Below, one piece after another: positions 1 to 6,078 of a DNA stretch of 6,998 nt (position 1 is its first letter; each line of letters starts with the position of its first letter). The DNA lies in contig CALKIA010000126.1 of NCBI GenBank assembly GCA_937988705.1, positions 1-6,998 of the forward strand, in the 5' to 3' direction. The position numbers and the translations under genes were made by a program. The DNA is from an uncultured Chloroflexota bacterium (lineage in GTDB: Bacteria; Chloroflexota; Anaerolineae; Aggregatilineales; Phototrophicaceae). The notes beneath the pieces were generated by a model. The model was not told where the DNA came from, did not search any database, and saw only the letters and a list, made by a program, of their open reading frames with translations.

Positions 1-151
1 GCGACGCCCAGTCGAGGTAGCGCTTGCCGTCCGCGTCGTACACGTAGACGCCTTCACCGCGCTCGATGATGGTCGGATTCCAGGCGCCCTGCGCCGACCA
101 ACTGACGAGCGTGAAATCCTTATTCTGCTGAACTATTTCAGCCGTAGACAT
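1..151 (-). CDS. Class III PLP-dependent aminotransferase, N-terminal fragment (cut by window edge)
   Basis: Only the first 50 codons are present; the gene runs off the left edge. The start is ATG at 149-151, with an AGGAG ribosome binding site (157-161) five bases upstream, which is strong support. The peptide begins MSTAEIVQQNKDFTLVSWSA and continues into 'QGAWNPTIIERGEGVYVYDADGKRYLDWAS'-type sequence (residues about 20-50). The part reading G-x-Y-V-Y-D-x-D-G-K-R-Y-L-D is the hallmark opening of fold-type I class III (omega/ornithine-type) aminotransferases, where it forms part of the substrate entry region. The 'SWSAQGAWNP' stretch resembles the taurine/beta-alanine:pyruvate-like subgroup, but the substrate cannot be assigned from 50 residues. 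The PLP lysine lies outside the window. It is a separate unit: 236 bases of repeat-filled DNA separate it from the upstream TPR gene on the same strand. The family call is firm; the specific enzyme is unknown. Confidence 0.85.
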   Translation of the reverse strand, partial: MSTAEIVQQNKDFTLVSWSAQGAWNPTIIERGEGVYVYDADGKRYLDWAS

Positions 152-199
152 GGTGGCTCCTAAAGAAAAAGGCATTTATGCTGGCGGGGATTGTAGACC

Positions 200-386
200 A
201 AAAGGGAAAGAAAGAAAAAAGAAAAAGAAAGACTCAACGCAAAGACGCGAAGATACAAAGGCGCAAAGAAAATTGGGAGAAAAGCTGCGACCTCAATGAG
301 AGGTCGTCAAACTCATTGTCCCTTTTACTTGGCGTCTTCGCGCCTTTGCGTCTTTGCGTTGAGTCCTTTCCTTTGTCTTTTCCTGG
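200..386. repeat. Nested palindromic interspersed repeat filling the intergenic gap
   Basis: This is a three-layer inverted repeat. The outer layer is an uninterrupted 33-base purine run (200-232), mirrored by a pyrimidine-rich run at 364-384. The middle layer has arms 231-268 and 328-365. Their outer 18 bases, GACTCAACGCAAAGACGC, are a perfect inverted match (231-248 with 348-365); the inner 20 match at 13 positions. The centre is a 7-bp hairpin, CGACCTC/GAGGTCG, at 288-306 with a 5-base loop. All layers share a centre near 297-298. From memory, 'CAACGCAAAGACGCAAAG' motifs are a common dispersed repeat in Chloroflexota, cyanobacteria and planctomycetes. They often cause spurious 'TQRRKGAKT' or 'FAPLRLCV' ORFs, and both phrases occur in open frames here. 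The element begins two bases beyond the stop codon of the TPR gene at 388-1677. A role in transcript ends is possible but unproven. Confidence 0.8.
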
Positions 387-387
387 T

Positions 388-1677
388 TTACGAACCGGGT
401 TCGGCGGTGGCGTCTTCGGCTGTGCTGTACACCCGGTTGAGCGGCACACCACAGCTGATCAGAAATTCTTCGAAAGCGGCGAGACGCTCCAGGTTCGGTT
501 CTTCGAGCGCCTGTTCCATTTCGTAGCCCGCTTGCAGCCACGGCGACGCGACATTGCAGTTGCCCGCGTTCGCGTAGGTGCGCCCCGCGCGCAGGTAGTA
601 TTTCGGATCGGTGGGATGGGTGTTCATCAGGCGATCATAGGTTTGCAGCGCGTCATCCAGTTCGAGGCTGGTGAGCTGAATCGTCGCCAGATAGTCGAGG
701 CAGGACACATTAGTTGGATCGGAAGATACACAGCGTTCGATGTATTCGCGCGCCTTGTTGGGGTCGCCGTAGGTCTGCATCCAGAAGAAACCGAGGGCGT
801 ACAGCGCGTCGAGATTGTTGGGATTCTGCTCTGCGACGGCTTCGAGTTGTTCCAGCCCGACATCTGCCGCGCCGAGTCCCCAGTTCGCCCACGCGAGTTC
901 GACGGCGATGTGCGGCAGGTTCGGCGCGAGTTCGTGCGCCGTTTCCAGATCTTGCTGGTAAGCCGATTGGTCGAAGTTCGCCGCCAGATTCCACAGCCCG
1001 CGCACATAGTACACGGCGGGATTCTCCGGATCGATCTCCAGCGCCCGACCCAACGTTTGTTCGGCCATCGCGGGCAAGCCCCCGTCGCTGTAGGCCAGCG
1101 CCATATAGGCGAGCGCGGTCGCGTTATTCGGGTCAAGTGAGAGTGCCTGTAACGCACTGGCGACCGCTTCCGCATACTGCTGGTTGCGGGTGAGCGCAAA
1201 GGCGCGGATGGCCCACGCGTCCGACGAGAACGGATTCGCGGTCACCGTATCTTCGGCAGCGGGCAAGGCCTCGTCCGCGCGCCCTTCGATCAACAGACCG
1301 TAGGTGTACTGGTAGTACACACGCACATCATTGGGTGCGCCGGCTTTCGCTTGTTCGTACTCTTCCAGCGCCGTTTCGACCGCCCCCTGCGCCCACAGCG
1401 CATCCGCCCGCGCAATCCGCTGGCTCGGATCGGTGGTGGGCAGGGGGGTTGGGGCGGCGGCGGTCGCCAGCCCGCTTTGGGCGTCGTTCACCCGTTCGTG
1501 GATGAATTCCTGGACCGGCGGGCCGAACTCGTCGCGCCGTTCATAAATCTGGTAGCCACCATATACGATGATCGGCGTCAAAATCCACAGCCACAACCAG
1601 CGCAAACTGGAAACCATATGGCGCTTTTGCCGCTTGCCCACCCGATATTTTTTGGGCGTATTCAAACGCATATTCAT
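388..1677 (-). CDS. Membrane-anchored TPR-repeat protein (downstream paralogue)
   Basis: The predicted protein has 429 residues. A basic N-terminus (KKYRVGKRQKRH, 9-20) is followed by one membrane helix (about 23-42), then a Pro/Thr linker (about 72-84) and roughly nine degenerate tetratricopeptide repeats of about 34 residues (86-410). Clear 'DPNN', 'DPENP' and 'NPNN' repeat junctions are visible. Under the positive-inside rule the TPR domain should lie outside the cytoplasmic membrane, as a protein-interaction scaffold. Cysteines occur only in the C-terminal third: C316 and C326 (C-x9-C), C374 and C409. The upstream neighbour (1791-3089) has the same architecture and a similar cysteine pattern, so the two are tandem duplicates and probably one transcript. 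I chose ATG 1675-1677. The frame stays open to a GTG at 1743, but those 22 extra codons lie in the hairpin repeat and read as non-protein-like sequence. A second ATG two codons in (1669-1671) is possible. The ribosome site is weak. Partner and function are unknown. Confidence 0.85.
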   Translation of the reverse strand: MNMRLNTPKKYRVGKRQKRHMVSSLRWLWLWILTPIIVYGGYQIYERRDEFGPPVQEFIHERVNDAQSGLATAAAPTPLPTTDPSQRIARADALWAQGAVETALEEYEQAKAGAPNDVRVYYQYTYGLLIEGRADEALPAAEDTVTANPFSSDAWAIRAFALTRNQQYAEAVASALQALSLDPNNATALAYMALAYSDGGLPAMAEQTLGRALEIDPENPAVYYVRGLWNLAANFDQSAYQQDLETAHELAPNLPHIAVELAWANWGLGAADVGLEQLEAVAEQNPNNLDALYALGFFWMQTYGDPNKAREYIERCVSSDPTNVSCLDYLATIQLTSLELDDALQTYDRLMNTHPTDPKYYLRAGRTYANAGNCNVASPWLQAGYEMEQALEEPNLERLAAFEEFLISCGVPLNRVYSTAEDATAEPGS

Positions 1678-1716
1678 AGCGTGCTTACCCGGTAAATTTG
1701 CGGAATGGGTGTGGAA

Positions 1717-1770
1717 GGGCGCGCCTCTGCGCGCACCCACCACGGGCAGACACGCAGGTCTGCCCCTACG
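1717..1770. repeat. Two-hairpin interspersed repeat between the TPR genes
   Basis: Two adjacent stem-loops are seen. One has arms at 1717-1724 and 1731-1738 (GGGCGCGC against GCGCACCC, one C-A mismatch). The other is a perfect 8-bp stem, GGGCAGAC/GTCTGCCC, at 1744-1751 and 1758-1765 with loop ACGCAG, followed by CTACG. On the minus strand it reads CGTAGGGGCAGACCTGCGTG and onward. I recall this as a common dispersed intergenic repeat in Chloroflexota and some other phyla; that is memory, not a search. It sits in the 113-base gap between the TPR2 stop and the TPR1 start. It could lower readthrough or alter mRNA decay between the two genes, but there is no T-run, so it is not a typical terminator. 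Confidence 0.75.
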
Positions 1771-1790
1771 AATTTGACCTGAAACACTGC

Positions 1791-3089
1791 CTAGCTCCCG
1801 ATCGGCGTGGGCGGAATGGGCGTCGGTGTCGACTGCTGCGGCAGCGCGCGCCCCGCGTAGCCTTCACAGTTCTCGGTGACCAACCGCAGACCGTTGATCG
1901 TGTTGATGATCACCGGGTTTTGATCGTCGGTTGTCGTGGAGGTTGCCCGTGCCCGCGTCAGCGAGTCACTCAGGATATTCCATGCGTCGGCGCATTCGCC
2001 CAGATAATAATGCGACAGCCCACGTAGATAGTAGCATTCGATTTCCTCCGAGCCGAGGTTCACGCATTCTTCGAATGAATCGATTGCGCCTTCATAGTTA
2101 CGCTGCGGGTACTGTGTCTGACCGAGCGCGCGCCACGCCTGTTCGTATTCCGGGTCGATGCTGAGCGCATCCTCACAGTAGCCCTGCCCGCGTCGATGCT
2201 CACCGATTTGTGTATAGACTTCGCACAGGCGCAGATAGGCTTTCGCATTTTCTGGCTGGAAGGACAGCACCTGCTCAAAGGTAGCAATTGCCAACGCGAA
2301 ATAATCCAACCCACCGTTCGGATCGCGCACGGCGAGCGTGCGATACATGCTGGCGAGTTCGAAATAGGGTGAGGCGAGGTTCGGATTGAGCGCGACTGCC
2401 TGCTCCAACTGGTCAAGCGCTTCGTCATAGCGTCCCACCCAGATCAACGCCAGCGCGTATACGCGCCGCGCCAAGGGATCGAGCGGATCAAGTTCAATCG
2501 CGCGTTCCGCCGAATCGAGCGCCACGTCGTAGCGGTCAATCTGGCGATAGGCGCTGCTCAGGGCGGTGTAAAGCGGCGCGAAGTTGCGATCCCGCTGCAA
2601 ACCGGCCTGCGCGATCGGCACGGCGTTCGCCGGATCGCCGTTCAGGTCAATGGCGCGGGCTTTAATGACATAGCCGCGCGGATCGTTCGCATTGGCATTG
2701 ATCGCTTGCTCGCCAATGGCGATCGCTTCCTCATAATAGCTGGCCTGGTCGACACCCAGTTCGAGCAGTACGCGCCCGTATTCGTACAGATAATCGACGT
2801 TTTGTGGCTGTTGGAGGACGGCGCGGCGAAAGAAGTCGCGCGCGCCTTGCATGTTCCCACTCATGAACAGATTCATACCCTGCGTCGCCAATTCGCTGGC
2901 GAAGGGCGTCGGCGGTGGCGCTTGCCCGATCATATCGAGAGCCATGAGCTGCAGCTTGGAGAACTGACTGTCTACAAAGAAGAGGAAGGCGCCGATGAGG
3001 ACGAAGTAGAGCAGAATCCAGCGCCATGTCCCGCGTTTCTTCCGGTGGTCACGGAAGAGCGGTTTCGTATAGTCGCGTTTGATCTGCAT
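1791..3089 (-). CDS. Membrane-anchored TPR-repeat protein (upstream paralogue)
   Basis: The protein has 432 residues and starts at ATG 3087-3089. A strongly basic N-terminus (RDYTKPLFRDHRKKRG) precedes a single membrane helix (about 22-39). A short APPPTP linker (57-62) is followed by about nine to ten TPR units (65-380), with canonical A-x-x-x-Y-D-x-A-x-x-x-x-x-x-A-I-x-L-D-P spacing at 181-205 and 215-236. The C-terminus ends in a Pro/Thr-rich tail (STPTPIPPTPIGS). Six cysteines occur, all after residue 288: C289/C305, C342/C352 (C-x9-C), C366 and C408. C342/C352 match C316/C326 of the downstream paralogue. C366 appears to match that protein's C374 after insertion of exactly one 34-residue repeat. 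If the domain is extracytoplasmic, disulphides are plausible. It is the first gene of a likely two-gene operon, transcribed from the divergent region shared with the histidine kinase. GAGGT about 16 bases upstream is too far to be a good ribosome site. The ligand is unknown; a scaffold role is inferred. Confidence 0.87.
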   Translation of the reverse strand: MQIKRDYTKPLFRDHRKKRGTWRWILLYFVLIGAFLFFVDSQFSKLQLMALDMIGQAPPPTPFASELATQGMNLFMSGNMQGARDFFRRAVLQQPQNVDYLYEYGRVLLELGVDQASYYEEAIAIGEQAINANANDPRGYVIKARAIDLNGDPANAVPIAQAGLQRDRNFAPLYTALSSAYRQIDRYDVALDSAERAIELDPLDPLARRVYALALIWVGRYDEALDQLEQAVALNPNLASPYFELASMYRTLAVRDPNGGLDYFALAIATFEQVLSFQPENAKAYLRLCEVYTQIGEHRRGQGYCEDALSIDPEYEQAWRALGQTQYPQRNYEGAIDSFEECVNLGSEEIECYYLRGLSHYYLGECADAWNILSDSLTRARATSTTTDDQNPVIINTINGLRLVTENCEGYAGRALPQQSTPTPIPPTPIGS

Positions 3090-3130
3090 AGTTTGTTACG
3101 CAATTACCTCGTGTATGTAATGACTTGTGC

Positions 3131-3157
3131 TTGATTGCACCCATAGTCCATTATACT
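3131..3157 (+). promoter_or_regulatory. Candidate promoter for the histidine kinase gene
   Basis: On the plus strand, TTGATT (3131-3136) and TATACT (3152-3157) are separated by 15 bases, slightly shorter than ideal. The start site would be near 3164, about 30 bases before the GTG start. The -10 overlaps the minus-strand TATAAT (3150-3155), so RNA polymerase could not occupy both promoters at once. Confidence 0.33.
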
Positions 3158-3178
3158 GATCTCAGGGCGCTTGTTCTA
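3150..3178 (-). promoter_or_regulatory. Candidate promoter for the TPR operon
   Basis: The minus strand carries a perfect TATAAT at 3155-3150. Seventeen bases upstream is TAGAAC (3178-3173), a poor -35 match at three of six positions. Transcription would start near 3143 and give a leader of about 53 bases to the ATG at 3089. Support is the -10 element and its position only. Confidence 0.4.
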
Positions 3179-3195
3179 GATAGGTTAACTTTGCC

Positions 3196-4956
3196 GTGAC
3201 CATAGCCATCGATGGAATCGCCATCAACTCGCTGTTAGGGGCGACGAGCATCTTCATTATGCTTGTGCTGACCTTTTATGCGTGGTCGCGGCAGGACACA
3301 ATCAAACGAGGGCGCATTTTCACCTTGTTGATGTTGTGCGAGGCGATTGAGGTGGCGGGGTACACGCTGGAGATTGTGAGCCCGGACGTCAGCGTAGCGC
3401 TCACGGCCTCAAAAATTCAGTATATTGGCACGTTTAGCGTGCTGTTGTGGTTCGTTTTTACCTTGAATTTCGCGGGCTACGGTGCTTTTGCCGAGCAGTC
3501 CGGTCGACTGCTGGCGCTTGTGCCGCTTGTGATCGTCCCGCTGGCGTTCACTGACGAGCTGCATGGGTTGATCTGGCGCGACATCAGCGTGCTGCACACC
3601 GACGCTTTCAATGTTTTTCAGGCCGAGTACGGCCCCTTCTTCTATGTCTACTTCGTCTTCAGCGTCGTGCTGCTGACGGTAGGTGTGGTGGTGCTGGTGC
3701 GCGCGCATATTCGCCAGTGGCGTTTATATCAACTACAAATGGTGCTGTGGCTGGCGGGGACGTTGATCCCCGCGTTCGGCCAATATGCGATGGTGTTCGG
3801 CTGGTACTTGATCGAGGGTATCCACCCCATCCCCCTCAGCTACATGATCGGCACGGTTTTCCTGACTATCGCCGTCTTCCGCTTGCGCTTAGTCGAAGTC
3901 ATGCCGGTGCCGTATGAGACGATCTTCACCAGTTCGCCTAATCCGGTCATCGTGTTTGACCTGAAATGGCGGGTGCTCGTGTTCAATCCCGCCGCCAAGC
4001 CGTTTGTGAATGCCACGCGTGACGAAGTGATCGGCTTACCAGTGGCGGCGGCTTTTCCCGAACTGGCGCACGCTCTCGGCGCAAACTTTGCGGCGGAGGA
4101 TGTGCACTTTAACGGAGCGGATTACAAGGTCCGCAGCGCGCCGTCGCTGACGCGTTCCGGGGTCGTGCGCGGCCACATCCTTATCTTGATTGACATCACG
4201 CCGATCCGGCAGGCTGAACGCGAACAGCAGGCGTTGATCGCGCGCATCAGCCGCCTTGAGGAACTGAAGACCGAGATGATCCGCATGGGCGCGCACGACC
4301 TCAAGACGCCGTTGGGGCTGGTCAAAAGCTATCTGGATCTCATTCGCGAAGAAGACCCAGCTGCTCCGCTGAGCAGTGTTCAGCGCTATCTCGAACACAT
4401 GGATCGGGCGGCGGGCAACATCTTGCAGATCGTCAACGATATTTTCTCGCTCGACCGCATTGAACGTATGGCCGCCGAGCAAACCATGACCGCTGTGGAT
4501 TTGACGGCACTTGTCAAAGAGACGGCTGAGGGTATAAGCCGATCCGCTGCCGACAAGCAGCTGACCTACAGTGTCAGTTTTAGCGCGGTCTTGCTCACAG
4601 TGTGCGGCGATTCGGTGCAGTTACGCGAGGCGGTCACGAATTTGATCGGCAACGCGATCAAATACACGCCGCGCGGCGGTGAAGTGTGCGTGCGTCTGTA
4701 CGCTGAGGATGAGGATATTGTCTTCGTCGTGACCGATACCGGGATCGGCATCCCGGCCGATCTCCAATCCAAGCTGTTTCACCCCTTCGCGCGCATCCGG
4801 TCGAAGGAAACGGCGCAGATCGAAGGGACGGGCTTAGGGCTGTACCTCGTCAAGGGGATTGTCGAGCGGCATGCGGGCGTGCTGATCGTTCAGAGTGAGC
4901 ATGGGCAGGGCAGCACCTTCGGTTTCCGCCTGCCCATATTCCGCGAAGCGGTATAA
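3196..4956 (+). CDS. 7TM-PAS sensor histidine kinase (orphan)
   Basis: The 586-residue protein is an intact hybrid of known modules. Residues about 8-232 form seven hydrophobic helices (near 12-29, 41-60, 74-96, 104-118, 148-169, 179-198 and 214-229), resembling the seven-TM histidine kinase N-terminal domain. A PAS-like domain follows (about 238-335, 'IFTSSPNPVIVFD...NPAA'), then HisKA with the phospho-acceptor H367 in AHDLKTPL. The HATPase_c domain has N-box residues N482 and N486, G1 box DTGIGIP (514-520), F-box region LFHPFARI and G2 box GTGLGL (544-549). All catalytic boxes are intact, so autophosphorylation is expected. The signal is unknown and could be membrane-derived or a PAS ligand. 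No response regulator is in the window, so the partner is elsewhere. The start is GTG 3196-3198 because the next in-frame ATG lies inside the first helix; the ribosome site is weak (AGG 11 bases upstream). It diverges from the TPR operon. Confidence 0.93.
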   Translation: MTIAIDGIAINSLLGATSIFIMLVLTFYAWSRQDTIKRGRIFTLLMLCEAIEVAGYTLEIVSPDVSVALTASKIQYIGTFSVLLWFVFTLNFAGYGAFAEQSGRLLALVPLVIVPLAFTDELHGLIWRDISVLHTDAFNVFQAEYGPFFYVYFVFSVVLLTVGVVVLVRAHIRQWRLYQLQMVLWLAGTLIPAFGQYAMVFGWYLIEGIHPIPLSYMIGTVFLTIAVFRLRLVEVMPVPYETIFTSSPNPVIVFDLKWRVLVFNPAAKPFVNATRDEVIGLPVAAAFPELAHALGANFAAEDVHFNGADYKVRSAPSLTRSGVVRGHILILIDITPIRQAEREQQALIARISRLEELKTEMIRMGAHDLKTPLGLVKSYLDLIREEDPAAPLSSVQRYLEHMDRAAGNILQIVNDIFSLDRIERMAAEQTMTAVDLTALVKETAEGISRSAADKQLTYSVSFSAVLLTVCGDSVQLREAVTNLIGNAIKYTPRGGEVCVRLYAEDEDIVFVVTDTGIGIPADLQSKLFHPFARIRSKETAQIEGTGLGLYLVKGIVERHAGVLIVQSEHGQGSTFGFRLPIFREAV

Positions 4957-4969
4957 GGATCAACCCCGG

Positions 4970-5011
4970 CCCCTCCCCGAATTCAGGGAGGGGATTTAGA
5001 GGTGAGGTCAG
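4970..5011. repeat. GC hairpin repeat (copy 1), possible bidirectional terminator
   Basis: A perfect 8-bp stem, CCCCTCCC (4970-4977) with GGGAGGGG (4986-4993), encloses an 8-base loop with GAATTC. It is followed by TTAGAGGTGAGGT. It lies between the convergent ends of the kinase (stop 4956) and the esterase (stop 5018), so it could end both transcripts; no T-run follows on either strand. Its right part, 4984-5011, matches 5990-6016 at 23 of 27 aligned positions with one gap, so this is a dispersed repeat with a second copy 1 kb away. Confidence 0.7.
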
Positions 5012-5017
5012 TTTTGC

Positions 5018-5890
5018 CTACAGCGTCATGGCGAACCAGTCGGCCGTCGTCTTGATCGTCGCTTCCGCCAGTGTCTGATCGTCGGTCAGCACGTTGTAGA
5101 TGTGATCCGCGCCGGGGACGAGGTACGACGCGCGAAGCGCGCCCTGTGCGTTCTCGCGGTACCAGTCGAGGAAGTCGGCAGAACCGTCTTCCGAACCCGC
5201 GACGACCATGAGCGACCCGGTAAAGTTCGGGAATTCCGTCTGATAGTCGTAGTCTTCCAAGCCCGTGAAGAAGCCGTTGCCCAGCGTGATCATGCGCCAG
5301 CCGAGGTCAATCTCGACCTGACCGTTCGCTGCCGCGGCGTCAAAATTCTCCTGACTCAACTCCTCGATGAAAATGTCATGCAGGTTGCCAAACGTCGACC
5401 ACAGCGCCATCGACTTGAAGGCATCCGGGTTTTCGCCAGCGGTAAAGACGGTGATGCCGCCGCCGAGGCTGAAGCCGAGAATGCCGAGGCGCGACGCATC
5501 GACGCCTTCCAGCCCGGTCAGGTATTGCAGCGCGAGTTCCGCATCGGCGACCATGCCGCTCACCGTGCTGTCGACCATGTTGCCAGCGCTTTCGCCCCAG
5601 CCGCTGAAGTCGATGCGCAGCGAACCGATGCCGCGTTCGCTAAGGGCGGCGGCGAGGCGCAGGTACATGTCGCCGACTTCGTTGCGGGAGCTGGCGAAGC
5701 CATGCAGCATCAGGACGACGGGCACGGGCGCATCTGATTCCGGCAGCGCGAGCGTGCCGACGACACCATTTTCAAGGGTGATCACAGTTTCTCCAGCATT
5801 CACAGGGACAGCATCCTGCGCCAAAGCAATTCCGGCGAAGCTCAACAGGCAGACGAGAGTCAACGCGAAGAGAGTTAAACGCAATTTCAT
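5018..5890 (-). CDS. Secreted alpha/beta hydrolase (esterase-like)
   Basis: The 290-residue protein has a classical signal peptide: MKLR, a hydrophobic core at 5-20, and likely cleavage after A24 in ALA-QD. The mature enzyme is therefore exported. The alpha/beta-hydrolase core is complete: oxyanion-hole HGF (63-65), nucleophile elbow G-F-S-L-G-G with S141 (139-144), acid residue probably D235 (in GSEDGS) and H263 (GADHIY). The 'LHGFASSRNE...IDFSGWGES' pattern recalls bacterial cinnamoyl/feruloyl esterases and dienelactone-hydrolase-like enzymes, so ester hydrolysis outside the cell is likely but the substrate is not known. C14 is not in a lipobox. The start is ATG 5888-5890, with AAGGAG (5898-5903) seven bases upstream. 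A TATACT -10-like box lies at 5930-5925, without a good -35. It converges on the kinase gene, and hairpin repeats bound it on both sides, so it is probably monocistronic. Confidence 0.9.
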   Translation of the reverse strand: MKLRLTLFALTLVCLLSFAGIALAQDAVPVNAGETVITLENGVVGTLALPESDAPVPVVLMLHGFASSRNEVGDMYLRLAAALSERGIGSLRIDFSGWGESAGNMVDSTVSGMVADAELALQYLTGLEGVDASRLGILGFSLGGGITVFTAGENPDAFKSMALWSTFGNLHDIFIEELSQENFDAAAANGQVEIDLGWRMITLGNGFFTGLEDYDYQTEFPNFTGSLMVVAGSEDGSADFLDWYRENAQGALRASYLVPGADHIYNVLTDDQTLAEATIKTTADWFAMTL

Positions 5891-5964
5891 GGGGTTGCTC
5901 CTTCAAAAAGGCTATACATCGGGGAGTATAGCGCTTGCAGGCAGGGCGGGGATAGCCTAACCAC

Positions 5965-6016
5965 ACCTCCGCCCTAAACCTTCTCCGAGCAGAGAGGGGG
6001 CTTAGGGTGAGGTGAG
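5965..6016. repeat. GC hairpin repeat (copy 2), long imperfect stem-loop
   Basis: Three nested stems pair: ACCTC (5965-5969) with GAGGT (6009-6013), CCCTAA (5972-5977) with TTAGGG (6002-6007), and CCTTCTC (5979-5985) with GAGAGGG (5992-5998, one wobble pair). Small internal loops separate them. It is the same family as the 4970-5011 copy, and more complete on its left arm. The form 'cttagggtgaggt' is one I recall from many bacterial intergenic regions. It lies 65 bases beyond the stop of the flavin-fold gene and upstream of the esterase promoter, so it could separate the two transcripts. Confidence 0.7.
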
Positions 6017-6078
6017 CTTGTTCAGACTGTTCGTGGCGTAGGTGGGGCGTAGACGGTCACACTAAACAGGTTGGCTCT

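Noticed and set aside
200..386. Could the repeat cluster be a CRISPR array?
   Set aside because: The repeats are inverted about one centre, with no regular direct repeats, no spacers and no cas genes.
234..541. Short minus-strand open frames reading 'STQRRKGAKT' near the TPR stop
   Set aside because: These come from the dispersed CAACGCAAAGACGC repeat and overlap the TPR gene out of frame; this is a familiar annotation artefact.
178..1140. Long plus-strand open frame (320 codons) opposite the downstream TPR gene
   Set aside because: It starts in the palindromic repeat and then mirrors the TPR coding strand. Its translation has repeat-derived 'FAPLRLCV' sequence and Arg/Val-rich composition typical of GC-rich antisense frames, with no ribosome site or domain.
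5102..5737. Plus-strand open frame (211 codons) opposite the esterase
   Set aside because: It lies wholly inside a gene with signal peptide, catalytic triad and strong ribosome site. The antisense translation is Ala/Val/Arg-rich and has no recognisable motif.
5018..5890. Esterase as a lipoprotein because of C14 in the signal peptide
   Set aside because: The residue before C14 is Val and the cysteine is in the middle of the hydrophobic core, so there is no lipobox; the ALA-QD cleavage site fits better.
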